A DNA stretch of 64,000 nt from an uncultured Clostridia bacterium (GTDB lineage Bacteria > Bacillota > Clostridia > Christensenellales > CAG-917), in NCBI GenBank assembly GCA_947581925.1, contig CANPWB010000001.1, positions 1-64,000 of the forward strand. Reading direction: 5' to 3'. The notes beneath the pieces were generated by a model. The model was not told the DNA's origin and searched no databases. It saw nothing but the letters and a program-made list of their open reading frames with translations. Each line of letters begins with the position of its first letter. The first letter of the stretch is position 1. Both the position numbers and the translations under genes were made by a program. Below, piece after piece: positions 44,499-52,757 of this stretch.

Positions 44499-45479
44499 TC
44501 AATTGGCGGTGTACATTTTTAGGGTTTCTTTGAGTTTTGCGATTATTTTGGAGCGGAGGGAGGCGGGGGAGAGGACTTCGACGTTGGTGTTGTATTGGAG
44601 CGCCCAGTAGAGCATCGCCTGTTCGCTTGCGCGCACGCGCACGGTTATGGAGTCGCCCTCCTGCTTTGTCACGGTGAAGCCGTCGCCGAACCAATCGGTC
44701 AAGTCCTTGATGAAGTTTTTGTCGCACTTGAGAGTCGCGCGGACGGGCTTATCGCTGAACATATAGGGCAGGCAGGTGGTGAGGTCGTGGTAGTTCAAGC
44801 CGTGCTCGAAACCCGCGTTTTCCGTGACGGGGACGGCGGCGTCGGGCAGGACCTCGGGGTGCGTTATCCTGTCTATCCTGAGATAGCTTATCTTGCCGCC
44901 CTTGTTCTCGTTGCGGAAAACCACGTAATAGCGTTGATTGTTGAGCAGCATGCCGTAGGGCGAGCCGACATAGCGCTCCTTGAAGAGCAGCTTTTTGTCC
45001 GTGCCCACGGTGTTGTAGTCGAAGGCAATCTGCTTGCCACCGTCTATCGCCTCGCCGATTATGTCGATGTTCAAGAAGAAGTCCTTGTTTTCAAACTTGC
45101 CCCAATCGTTGACGGAGTGCACGTGCTTGATGTGCTCTCCCAAGTCGGGACCGCCCAGCGCGATGAGCTTGTCAATAAGATCGGAAGAGTAGCGCTGCCC
45201 GATGTATTTGGAGCCCTGCACGCTGTCTATGAGCCAGCGTATCTCGTACTCCTCGAGCGCGGGCTCGTCCTGTATGAGATACACTCCGCGCCGCCTCTCG
45301 GACAGCGGGTAGAAGTCCCTGAGGCGGGAGATGTTGCGCCCGATCGCCTTGCGCTCGCACACCACGCCGTATTCGTCGTACAGTAGGTCGATTATGCGCT
45401 GTTGCGTAAGCGGCTCGTCATAGGACGAGTACTTTTTCAAAATATTGTAGATTTGGATGAGCAGAGTCTTTGTCGCCAT
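44499..45479 (-). CDS. WYL-domain transcriptional regulator
   Basis: A 326-residue regulator with an N-terminal winged helix (LIQIYNILKKYSSYDEPLTQQRI ... ERKAIGRNISRL), a WYL-type core (RYVGSPYGMLLNNQRYYVVFRNE, with YGM...RYYVV as the usual WYL/strand region), and the C-terminal WCX extension (VRVRASEQAMLYWALQY). WYL proteins sense nucleic-acid-like or other ligands and repress or activate defence, DNA-damage or metabolic genes. The ATG at 45479 has GCGAGGCG 4 bases upstream. It is a single-gene unit; no target is obvious. Confidence 0.9.
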   Translation of the reverse strand: MATKTLLIQIYNILKKYSSYDEPLTQQRIIDLLYDEYGVVCERKAIGRNISRLRDFYPLSERRRGVYLIQDEPALEEYEIRWLIDSVQGSKYIGQRYSSDLIDKLIALGGPDLGEHIKHVHSVNDWGKFENKDFFLNIDIIGEAIDGGKQIAFDYNTVGTDKKLLFKERYVGSPYGMLLNNQRYYVVFRNENKGGKISYLRIDRITHPEVLPDAAVPVTENAGFEHGLNYHDLTTCLPYMFSDKPVRATLKCDKNFIKDLTDWFGDGFTVTKQEGDSITVRVRASEQAMLYWALQYNTNVEVLSPASLRSKIIAKLKETLKMYTAN

Positions 45480-45528
45480 ATTCGCCTCGCTTTTGGACGC
45501 CTCGCGCCCCGTTTCTTGATTTGAGCAT

Positions 45529-45587
45529 ATCAAATTTGATGTCCCGTTTTCGGTACATATTATAGGATATCATATTGTCATAAGCAA
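45529..45587 (-). promoter_or_regulatory. WYL-gene promoter with palindrome
   Basis: Minus strand: TTGCTT (45587-45582), 17 bases, TATAAT (45564-45559). The perfect 12-base palindrome ATCAAATTTGAT (45529-45540) lies about 18 bases downstream of the -10, where autorepression would work. Confidence 0.65.
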
Positions 45588-45597
45588 TACCCAAAAC

Positions 45598-45621
45598 AAA
45601 AATTTGCGAGCGCAAATTTTT
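45598..45621 (-). terminator. Terminator of the aminotransferase gene
   Basis: AAAAATTTGCG (45598-45608) and CGCAAATTTTT (45611-45621) form an 11-base symmetric hairpin. Read on the minus strand it is followed by GTTTTGGG, consistent with an intrinsic terminator about 190 bases beyond the aminotransferase stop. With the small ORF at 45662 this accounts for most of the 328-base gap. Confidence 0.6.
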
Positions 45622-45661
45622 GGAAAAGGCGGCGCATAAAATTTTTTCGGAGGTATGACCT

Positions 45662-45727
45662 ATGTTGGTCTTGGCGGCGGGCGCGGCGGTAATATTGTTT
45701 TTGATATCCGTTTGCAAAGGAAAATAA
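45662..45727 (+). CDS. Possible 21-residue single-helix membrane peptide
   Basis: A very short frame MLVLAAGAAVILFLISVCKGK with a good GGAGG site 8 bases upstream, predicted to be one transmembrane helix with a positive tail. It runs opposite to both flanking genes. I see no convincing promoter. It may be a genuine small membrane protein or chance; an overlapping 31-codon frame from 45655 is the alternative. Confidence 0.3.
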   Translation: MLVLAAGAAVILFLISVCKGK

Positions 45728-45807
45728 AGAAGCACGACCCATGTGAGTAAAACATACTAGGGGTTATGCGATTTTCAATTGTTTATGCAGTTTTTACATA
45801 TAATTTT

Positions 45808-46986
45808 TTAATAGCTCTCCCTGAGCTGTTTAAACAGGGGAAGGGAGCGGAGTATTCTGTCTTTGTCAACGCAATAGGCGACGCGGCAATAGCCCGCTGC
45901 GGCGAAGTCGTCCCCGGGCACTATGAGCAGTCCCAGCTCGCGCGCGCGAAGTGATAGCCCTTTCGAGTCGCCGTCGGGAGCCTTGATAAACAGGTAGAAC
46001 GCGCCTTCTGGCGGAACGCAGTCAAAGCCCGCGGATATAAGCCCGTCGTACATGAGCTCGCGGTTTTCGGCGTAGGCGGCAAGGTCGGGAGTCTCATCTT
46101 CGCACTTCGCTACGATGCGCTGGAAGATTGCGGGCGCGCATACATAGCCGAGCGCTCTGCCCGCGCCCTGTATCGCGTAAAACAGCTCCTCGCACAAATG
46201 AGCTTTGGGCGATACCGCGACATAGCCTATGCGCTCGCCGGGCAGGGATAGCGTCTTTGAATAGCTGTAACATACGATCGTATTTTCGTAGTAGGCGGGG
46301 ATATATGGCACCGTCGCGCCGTCGTAGGCAAGCTCACGGTAAGGCTCGTCCGAAATGATATATATTTGCAGTCCTAGTTGTTCGCCTTTTTTCATTAGCA
46401 GGGAGGAGAGCTTTTTTAGCAGCGCCTCGGAGTATATCTTGCCGCTCGGGTTGTTGGGCGAGTTGACTATGACGGCTTTAGTGCGCGGAGTTATAGCCGC
46501 CTCGAGCGAGTCAAGGTCTATATCGAAATTTTGCGCAAAGGGGACGGATATAGGCACTCCGCCCGCCGCTTTGACGTACACGGGATATTCCGTAAAATAG
46601 GGCGCGCAAAGTATAAATTCGTCGCCGCTCTCGCAAAGCGCGTTTATGGATATGGCAAGCGCGGCGGACGCTCCGCAAGTCAGATAGATGAGTTCGGGCG
46701 GCATGCTGAAATCAAAGCGTTTTTGTATGCCGCGCGATATCGCCTCTCTCGCCTCGCCAAGCCCTTGCGCCGAGGTGTAGCCGTGTATGCTCACGGAGTC
46801 GGGGTACTCGGCAAGCGCGACAAGAGTCTTTTGCACCTTGCTCGGAGCGGGTACGCTGGGATCGCCTATGGAAAAATCAAAAACGGAGTCTTTGCCAAGC
46901 AGTTTCGCGCGCTGTCTGCCGAAATCGTTGAGTTCTCTTATAACGGAGCCTTCGCGCCCGACTTCTAACATAAATTTGTTGAACAT
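45808..46986 (-). CDS. Class I/II PLP-dependent aminotransferase
   Basis: A 392-residue fold-type I aminotransferase. Key segments are FDFSIGDPSVPAP, NSPNNPSGKIY, the PLP-lysine region YSYSKTLSLPGERIGY, and a C-terminal substrate-binding Arg region (GYCRVAYCVD). It resembles aspartate/aromatic aminotransferases of the AspC-like group in Clostridia; the exact substrate cannot be told. The ATG at 46986 follows AGGAG. It is a monocistronic unit divergent from cobB. Confidence 0.92.
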   Translation of the reverse strand: MFNKFMLEVGREGSVIRELNDFGRQRAKLLGKDSVFDFSIGDPSVPAPSKVQKTLVALAEYPDSVSIHGYTSAQGLGEAREAISRGIQKRFDFSMPPELIYLTCGASAALAISINALCESGDEFILCAPYFTEYPVYVKAAGGVPISVPFAQNFDIDLDSLEAAITPRTKAVIVNSPNNPSGKIYSEALLKKLSSLLMKKGEQLGLQIYIISDEPYRELAYDGATVPYIPAYYENTIVCYSYSKTLSLPGERIGYVAVSPKAHLCEELFYAIQGAGRALGYVCAPAIFQRIVAKCEDETPDLAAYAENRELMYDGLISAGFDCVPPEGAFYLFIKAPDGDSKGLSLRARELGLLIVPGDDFAAAGYCRVAYCVDKDRILRSLPLFKQLRESY

Positions 46987-47095
46987 ATTTTTTTCTCCTA
47001 TATCCGCATTATAACACTTCGGCTTTGGATTTGTAAATATTTTTGATGACAAGCGGGGCAAGCGGTGCTAAAATATAGCCGTCAAGGAGGGAGTT

Positions 47096-47851
47096 ATGAC
47101 GGCTCTTAAAAGTACAAGTATAGAAGCGGTGAAAAAGCTTGCCGACGCGCTCAAGAGAGCGCACAGCGCAGTCGCGCTTACGGGCGCGGGGATATCCGTG
47201 CCCAGCGGCATACCGGATTTTCGGAGCGGCGGCGGGCTTTACAGCACGAAATTCGGCAAATTCGACCCCGAAACTATGTTGTCCCGTCCCTTTTTCAACG
47301 CGCACCCCGAGGAATTTTTTGAGTTTTACAGGCAAAAAATGATATATGAGGACGCAAAACCCAACCCCGCACACCTCATGCTTGCCGAGCTTGAAAAGAG
47401 GGGCATACTCTCCGCCGTCGTCACTCAGAATATTGACGGTTTGCACTTTGACGCGGGGAGTAGGCGCGTATACGAGTTGCACGGCAGCGTGAGGCGAAAC
47501 AGATGTATGAAGTGCGGCAAGGAATATGACGGGACGGATATCGTCACAAAATGTAACGGCGTGCCGAGGTGCGATTGCGGCGGCATAATAAAGCCCGACG
47601 TCGTGCTGTATGGGGAAAATCTCGACACCGACGTTTATATGGGCGCGGAGCGCTGTATAGAGCATGCCGATGTCATGATGGTCATTGGCACATCCCTCAA
47701 AGTGTATCCCGCCGCGGGGCTGCTGTTTTCATTTTCGGGGGACACGCTCGCGCTCATCAACAAGGGCGATACGGCGATAGGCGGCAAGGCGGACATATAC
47801 ATCGACGACGATTGCGCCGCCGTTGCGCAAGAAATAATGAAATTGCTGTAA
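47096..47851 (+). CDS. cobB: SIR2-family NAD-dependent protein deacylase
   Basis: A 251-residue sirtuin. Visible: ALTGAGISVPSGIPDFRS (NAD site), TQNIDGLH, the catalytic His in ELHGSV, a zinc site with CMKCGKEY and CDCGG, and VIGTSLKVYPAA. It removes acetyl or other acyl groups from lysines and restores enzymes such as acetyl-CoA synthetase. GGAGGG precedes the ATG. Single-gene unit. Confidence 0.95.
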   Translation: MTALKSTSIEAVKKLADALKRAHSAVALTGAGISVPSGIPDFRSGGGLYSTKFGKFDPETMLSRPFFNAHPEEFFEFYRQKMIYEDAKPNPAHLMLAELEKRGILSAVVTQNIDGLHFDAGSRRVYELHGSVRRNRCMKCGKEYDGTDIVTKCNGVPRCDCGGIIKPDVVLYGENLDTDVYMGAERCIEHADVMMVIGTSLKVYPAAGLLFSFSGDTLALINKGDTAIGGKADIYIDDDCAAVAQEIMKLL

Positions 47852-47925
47852 CCGACGTTTAACACATCAAATCGCATACATAAACATCATATTTTGCGAA
47901 ATACGCAAAAAAAGGAGAAATCAAA

Positions 47926-48630
47926 ATGAATATAGACGAAAAATATTTTGCGCAGTCCGAGTCGGACAATTCTTTGGAGGGCGTATTAGAGACAGGGGAG
48001 AAGATACTCTTCCGCTCAAAGCCGGATAAGAAGTCGTACATCTTGGCGGCGGGGATAAAAATGCTGCCGTTGGCAATCGTTTGGCTGTGCGTGGACGCGT
48101 TTTTCCTCATTTTCATAGGGCGGGCACTAAGCAGAGGCGAAATGCCTATGTCAATGCTCGGCTTCGTCATACCGTTTTTCATCGTACATCTTGCGCCCGT
48201 GTGGATGTGGCTGTACAAGGTGATACGCTCCACAATTGAGATCAAAAATATCGAGTACGCCTTTACGGACAGACGCATAATCGTGCGCAGCGGCGTCATC
48301 GGCATAGACTTCAAATTTTTCTACTATGACAAGATAGAGAGCGTTGTCGCGAAGGTCGGGTTTATTGACAAGCTGTGCAAAGTGGGCGACATCTACATCA
48401 CCGCGGCGGGCACGGCGGGTGTGATCTTCGATCAGAAGGATCCATACGGGCTCGCGACAAAACTGCAAAAGCTCGCGACGGATATCCGCTCAGACATCAG
48501 CTATCCCAACGCTCTCCGTCCCGAGCAAAACCCCGGCTATAATACCGAGCTCGCCTCGGGCGCGTTTGCACCCAATCCCGACAGCGAAAAGAAATCCGAG
48601 ACATCTGAGGACAGTAAAAATCAAGATTGA
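47926..48630 (+). CDS. Membrane protein with bacterial PH domain
   Basis: A 234-residue protein with two transmembrane helices (LPLAIVWLCVDAFFLIFIG and LGFVIPFFIVHLAPVWMWLY) followed by a bacterial PH (bPH2/YdbS-like) domain: IEYAFTDRRIIVRSGVIG, FFYYDKIESV, GDIYITAAG. The tail is polar and charged. The family is membrane-bound with unknown function, possibly in envelope stress or lipid sensing. AAAGGAG precedes the ATG. Single gene between cobB and a terminator. Confidence 0.87.
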   Translation: MNIDEKYFAQSESDNSLEGVLETGEKILFRSKPDKKSYILAAGIKMLPLAIVWLCVDAFFLIFIGRALSRGEMPMSMLGFVIPFFIVHLAPVWMWLYKVIRSTIEIKNIEYAFTDRRIIVRSGVIGIDFKFFYYDKIESVVAKVGFIDKLCKVGDIYITAAGTAGVIFDQKDPYGLATKLQKLATDIRSDISYPNALRPEQNPGYNTELASGAFAPNPDSEKKSETSEDSKNQD

Positions 48631-48753
48631 GTAAATTGTGAGATCAATATAATAATCAAAAGAGAACTTGCGATTTCAAGTTGAGAGATTCAAGAGCGCT
48701 TGTCTCATACAGGAAATTATAATAAACTTTCCCGAGTGTTAGACTATAAAAAA

Positions 48754-48785
48754 TACGGCGGAGTTGTTTTCTCCGCCGTATAATT
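48754..48785. terminator. Bidirectional terminator
   Basis: TACGGCGGAG (48754-48763) pairs perfectly with CTCCGCCGTA (48771-48780), with A-rich sequence before and TAATTT after. It serves the convergent PH-domain and lipoprotein genes. Confidence 0.9.
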
Positions 48786-48803
48786 TGTGTCAACATTTTT
48801 CGC

Positions 48804-49754
48804 TCACATGACGCCTTCGGGTCTGGTAAGCGTGGTCTTGTTATATTTACTGTAATGCATAGTGAGCGAACTGATGGAGCTTAGATCCTCGCCGAATTGT
48901 TTGAGTATATCGGGATCTGTCAAAATAATGTCAGATATATAGCCGTCCTGTATTTTGACGCGATTTTCCACGATATGCATATCCGCCAGATCGTAGCTCA
49001 TCACGATGTACTCTTCGGTTTGATCGTCGTACTTGGACATCACAAACAGCGCGTCTGCGGGCAAGCCTGCGGTCATGGTTTCGGCAAAATTATAGTACAA
49101 TAAATTGAACTTATGTGCAGCTTCCGGTTCGGACGCACTTCCTTGCTTTTCCCAGCTTTCCCATCCGTTGACATATTTGCTATTGTGCAACACTTCCAAG
49201 AAACCCATATCCTCGCTATTATCATAGATGAAATCAGCAAAGTTCGCGGCAGAGAAAACGACTTTGGTAGTCCATAGTCCGTCTTTGGGCACCTCCGATG
49301 CGTACAATTTTTCATATACGTTCAACATCGAGGCTAAACCCAACTTTGCTGCCTCAAAATTTAAGTTAAATATGCCGTCAAAATTAAAAATTCCATTATC
49401 GTAGTATGATACTTCTGTCTCTTCATCAGTGTAGGATTCGGTTCCGCTCCTGGAAAACAGCTTTCCGTTTCTTAAATATGTTTGTCTAAAATGTCGCAAA
49501 GGATCACTCTTATCTATAATTACAGAGTCAAAATCTCCGGTAGCGTAATTCCCGTGCAATATATCATCCCTAATAAGTGAAAATGCGCCGGTATTATACG
49601 CTTCAAATCCTTTATGATCGGCTTCCAAAATTTTTTTGACCGACGCCCCCAAGCGCGTCCCGCCGTCTTCCTTTGGAGAGCAGGACGCCAATGTCACGGC
49701 AAGGCACACGATAAGCAGCGCTGCCGCGACTATGATAGCTATTTTCTTTTTCAT
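48804..49754 (-). CDS. Lipoprotein of unknown function
   Basis: A 316-residue protein with a lipoprotein signal (lipobox LASC, Cys25) and a soluble exterior domain rich in Tyr, Asp and Asn. I do not recognise the domain. The AGGAGG ribosome site precedes the ATG. It is divergent from an XRE regulator at 49882, and its promoter is overlapped by a 24-base palindrome, which copies the layout of the pair at 5565/5873. Confidence 0.8.
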   Translation of the reverse strand: MKKKIAIIVAAALLIVCLAVTLASCSPKEDGGTRLGASVKKILEADHKGFEAYNTGAFSLIRDDILHGNYATGDFDSVIIDKSDPLRHFRQTYLRNGKLFSRSGTESYTDEETEVSYYDNGIFNFDGIFNLNFEAAKLGLASMLNVYEKLYASEVPKDGLWTTKVVFSAANFADFIYDNSEDMGFLEVLHNSKYVNGWESWEKQGSASEPEAAHKFNLLYYNFAETMTAGLPADALFVMSKYDDQTEEYIVMSYDLADMHIVENRVKIQDGYISDIILTDPDILKQFGEDLSSISSLTMHYSKYNKTTLTRPEGVM

Positions 49755-49786
49755 TTCGATATCCTCCTAAAGTTAAACCGTCAAAT

Positions 49787-49815
49787 ATTATAGTTAAATT
49801 AAACTATAATGTCAA
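49787..49815 (-). promoter_or_regulatory. Lipoprotein promoter overlapped by a 24-base palindrome
   Basis: Minus strand: TTGACA (49815-49810), 17 bases, TATAAT (49792-49787). Bases 49787-49810 are a palindrome with perfect 9-base arms (ATTATAGTT and AACTATAAT), so it covers the spacer and the whole -10 box. A CTATAG half-like site (49844-49849) lies nearer the XRE gene. Likely operator for the XRE protein. Confidence 0.78.
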
Positions 49816-49881
49816 CTCAAAACAGAAAATATACTGTAAAAAGCTATAGTAAAATAAATTCAAAAGAGGAAATGAGACAGT

Positions 49882-50199
49882 ATGGACATAATCAAAAAGT
49901 TGAATAAGCTCAGGCTTGAAAGAGATCTCAGCGTCTATCGCCTTGCAGAGCTTTCGGACATCAACCAATCCACATTGGCAAACACTTTCTCCCGTGGCAC
50001 AGTGCCGTCTGTAAAAAATCTTGAAAAGTTGTGCGCCACGCTCGGCGTAAGTATGTCGCAATTTTTCGCAGAGGACGAATCTCCTATGCAGCTTTCTCCG
50101 CGTGAGATCGAGCTCATAAACAATTTTCGTAAACTTCCCGAAGAACTCAAACGTTCGATAGCGAACATTGTAAACACCGTTCCGAATTTGAGAGATTGA
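49882..50199 (+). CDS. XRE-family HTH regulator
   Basis: A 105-residue regulator with a Cro/C1 helix-turn-helix at residues 5-65 (LRLERDLSVYRLAELSDIN, QSTLANTFSRGTVPSVKNL) and a short C-terminal helix (EIELINNFRKLPEELKRSI) probably for dimerisation. It reads away from the lipoprotein at 48804 and lies 67 bases from that gene's -35 box. It probably represses that promoter and its own. Confidence 0.9.
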   Translation: MDIIKKLNKLRLERDLSVYRLAELSDINQSTLANTFSRGTVPSVKNLEKLCATLGVSMSQFFAEDESPMQLSPREIELINNFRKLPEELKRSIANIVNTVPNLRD

Positions 50200-50380
50200 C
50201 AAATGCATATTTAAATTTGTAAAAATTGTCTTTTGACCTGCTTTTGGCAATAAATTCGCATTGTGCCTGTTTTTGTATGTCGAAAAATATCCTTCATTTA
50301 CGGTAAATATAAGACAATTCACCACTTCGCGCGCGAAACAATAGAATATAACAGAAGATAAAAGCGTTTTGGAGCGCGGT

Positions 50381-51691
50381 ATGCGGGTATGCAAGTTTGG
50401 CGGGACGTCCATGGCGGACGGCGGCAGTATAAAAAAAGTTATGGAGATAGTGCGGCGGGACGAGAGCCGCAAGTACATCGTGGTCTCCGCGCCCGGCAAG
50501 CGGAGCAAGGCGGACACAAAGATCACGGACGCGCTGTACGGGTGTTTCAATGCGCTTGACGGCGGCGATTTCAAGGATAAATTTGCTAAGGTGACTCGGC
50601 GGTTTTGCGACATTAGCGGCGAGCTCGGCTTGGACATAGACATTTCGGCGATTTTAGACGGCGTACGCGAGGATATTATCAAGGCGCGGTCGCGCGATTT
50701 TACGGCGTCGAGAGGGGAGTATCTTAGCGCGGTCATACTTGCCGCCGCTCTCGACGTGAAATTTGTGGATACAGCGGGACTCATTTTGTTTTCAAAAGAC
50801 GGCGAACTGATGCTCGAGGAGTCTCTTTCGCGGCTGCGCGCGGCGCTGGACGGCGTGGAGCGCGCGGTGCTCCCCGGGTTTTACGGTTCTATGCCAAGCG
50901 GCGAGATAAAGACGTTTTCGCGCGGCGGCAGCGACATATCGGGGGCTATAGTCGCGAGCGCGGTGGGCGCGGACGTATACGAAAATTGGACGGACGTGGA
51001 CGGTTTTCTCTCCGCCGACCCGCGCATCGTGCCCTCGCCGAAACTCATCGAGTGCCTGAGCTATGACGAGCTTAGAGAGCTTGCGTACATGGGCGCGGAA
51101 GTGCTGCACCCCGAGGCTATCTTTCCGGTGCGTCGCGCGGGCATACCCATAAACATCAAAAACACCTTCCACCCGTCCGCGGCGGGCACCGTCATCGTGT
51201 CGAATGTGCGGCATATGGGCGAAAAGAGCGTGATAACGGGTATAGCGGGCAGGAAAGGCTTTTCAATCATCAACATCCAAAAAGAGATGATGAACAGCGA
51301 GATAGGCTTTGCGCGCCGCGTACTGTCCGTGCTCGAGGAGGAGGGCGTATCTTTCGAGCATATGCCGTCGGGCATTGACGCGCTGTCCGTCGTCGTAAGG
51401 GATGAGTACCTCGAAGGCAAGTTGCCCTCCCTCATCGCCGCGCTATGGCGAGCTACGGAGGCGGACAGCATAGACGTGCAATCGGGATTGTCCCTCATAG
51501 CTACGGTAGGGCACAATATGACTTCGAGGCAGGGCACCGCCGCAAAAATTTTCGAGGCGCTCGCCGAAAAACATATCAATATCCGCATGATAGACCAGGG
51601 CTCATCCGAACTCAATATAATCATAGGCGTGGATACCTTCGACTATGAAAAAGCAATAAACGCGATATATACAAAATTTTCCGTCGATTAG
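50381..51691 (+). CDS. lysC: Aspartate kinase
   Basis: A 436-residue enzyme that phosphorylates aspartate, the first step to lysine, threonine, methionine and diaminopimelate. It has the N-terminal KFGGTSMADG, the RGGSDISGA and ENWTDVDGFLSADPR segments of the kinase domain, and two ACT domains for feedback control (SVITGIAGRKGFSIINI and SLIATVGHNM ... INIRMIDQGSSELNIIIGV). The ATG at 50381 lies 6 bases after GGAG; the in-frame TTG at 50369 is part of that site. No lysine riboswitch is visible in the 181-base gap upstream, which only has a 9-base inverted pair (50224-50232 and 50311-50319). Confidence 0.95.
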   Translation: MRVCKFGGTSMADGGSIKKVMEIVRRDESRKYIVVSAPGKRSKADTKITDALYGCFNALDGGDFKDKFAKVTRRFCDISGELGLDIDISAILDGVREDIIKARSRDFTASRGEYLSAVILAAALDVKFVDTAGLILFSKDGELMLEESLSRLRAALDGVERAVLPGFYGSMPSGEIKTFSRGGSDISGAIVASAVGADVYENWTDVDGFLSADPRIVPSPKLIECLSYDELRELAYMGAEVLHPEAIFPVRRAGIPINIKNTFHPSAAGTVIVSNVRHMGEKSVITGIAGRKGFSIINIQKEMMNSEIGFARRVLSVLEEEGVSFEHMPSGIDALSVVVRDEYLEGKLPSLIAALWRATEADSIDVQSGLSLIATVGHNMTSRQGTAAKIFEALAEKHINIRMIDQGSSELNIIIGVDTFDYEKAINAIYTKFSVD

Positions 51692-51714
51692 GTTCCTCCT
51701 GTCGGCGATCATAT

Positions 51715-51745
51715 AAAAAGCGGGCGAAAAGCCCGCTTTGTGCTT
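51715..51745 (+). terminator. Terminator after lysC
   Basis: AAAGCGGGC (51717-51725) pairs with GCCCGCTTT (51731-51739) around GAAAA, followed by GTGCTTT. Confidence 0.85.
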
Positions 51746-52125
51746 TAAGGTGTATATGTGGGCTACGCGCCCACACTGCGGCAAGGGACTTCGTCCCCTG
51801 CACCCCGCTTGCATTTGCTCAGGGCTTGGCACCATTACAAAGTAAGGTGCCTAAAAGCCCACCGCAAAATGCTGCGCCACTCTGCGCTTAATTACCCCGC
51901 AAAATCACTGCGTAATTTTGCGGGGACCCCGAAGCTATACCCCACGAAAAATACTTTTCGCGGGGACCCCGATCAAATACCCCACAAAATCACTACGTAA
52001 TTTTGCGGGGACCCCGATGTCGCTTAGACAAAGGTAATGTTAATCACTCGGACATGGGGGACTCCTCGACGTTGCTCGGAGTGACATTAAATATGCACTC
52101 GGACATAGGGTGAGTAAAATTCAGT

Positions 52126-52399
52126 GACCCCCACCACCGCCTATGGCGGAGCCTCCCCCTAAATAGATGTTTATCCTCTACATTTATGTTGGAGAAGGGG
52201 TATGCCTACACCCAGACAAACTGTTACTATCCGCTTGTGGGCCTCCCCCTTCTCAAACGCTGGATAGAGGAATCGGGGTCCCCGCGAAATTACGCAGTGA
52301 TTTCGTGGGGTAAAATCGGGGTCCACATAAAATTGCATTGCGATTTTATGGGGTAAGGTTTAGGGGGAGGCTCCCGCTGACTAGCGGGTGGTGGGGTCC
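52126..52399. repeat. Miniature element with inverted ends inside patch B
   Basis: Left end 52126-52163 and right end 52359-52399 are imperfect inverted copies (GACCCCCACCACC... and ...GGTGGTGGGGTCC). Each end contains its own small hairpin whose arms differ but still pair (CCGCC/GGCGG left, CCCGCT/AGCGGG right). No coding capacity. It resembles a MITE-type or REP-like element. Confidence 0.55.
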
Positions 52400-52618
52400 T
52401 GTAAAAATCAACGCTCGGACAGGGGGGCTCCTCGACTTTTTACCCCACAAAAACATTTCATATTTTTGCGGGGACCCGGTACGCTCGGAAGGACATATTA
52501 TATAACCTGTCATGTTGAGCGAAGTCGAAACATCCCCGGGTTTTATATAAAAACGCTCGGACAAAGCAAACGTAAATATCAAGCTCACACACGGGAGTTT
52601 TGGGCATTGCAATCAATC

Positions 52619-52665
52619 AAAAACGCGCGAACTAGCGACAAAAGTCACGACGTTCGCGCGTTTTT
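52619..52665 (+). terminator. Nested stem-loop, terminator-like (copy B of a three-copy element)
   Basis: Outer arms CGCGCGAAC (52624-52632) and GTTCGCGCG (52652-52660) flanked by A and T tracts, with TAG after the first arm, an inner GAC-AAAA-GTC hairpin, and CGAC before the second arm. Copies lie at 34502-34549 and, inverted, at 60690-60734. Confidence 0.7.
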
Positions 52666-52757
52666 AGCTTGGGATCGCAAAGGGCAAAGCGCCCTTTGCC
52701 GAGGTGCAGGGCGAGCAGCCCTGCGTGAGGCGTGTGGGGCAGAGCCCCACGCAAACA

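Larger units (their letters stand above)
51746..52757. repeat. Gene-free mosaic of hairpin repeats (patch B)
   Basis: About 1 kb with no credible gene, between convergent lysC and cdaA. From the left: a TATATGTGGGC...GCCCACACTGCGGCAAGGGACTTCGTCCC unit (51753-51807); three tandem hairpins with TACCCC...GGGGACCCCGA ends (51895-51933, 51939-51973, 51980-52018); a 274-base element with inverted ends (52126-52399) that contains two more such hairpins in the other orientation (52272-52312, 52315-52355); a copy of the patch A unit (52413-52538); the nested stem-loop (52619-52665); and short hairpins ending in CCCCACGC (52680-52752). The order 52413-52665 parallels 34199-34549. Confidence 0.78.

Noticed and set aside
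50200..50380. Lysine riboswitch ahead of lysC
   Set aside because: The 181-base gap is too AT-rich and short, with only a 9-base inverted pair and no terminator.
51895..52355. CRISPR array in patch B
   Set aside because: The repeats are hairpins with varying arms, irregular spacing and both orientations, and there are no spacers or cas genes.
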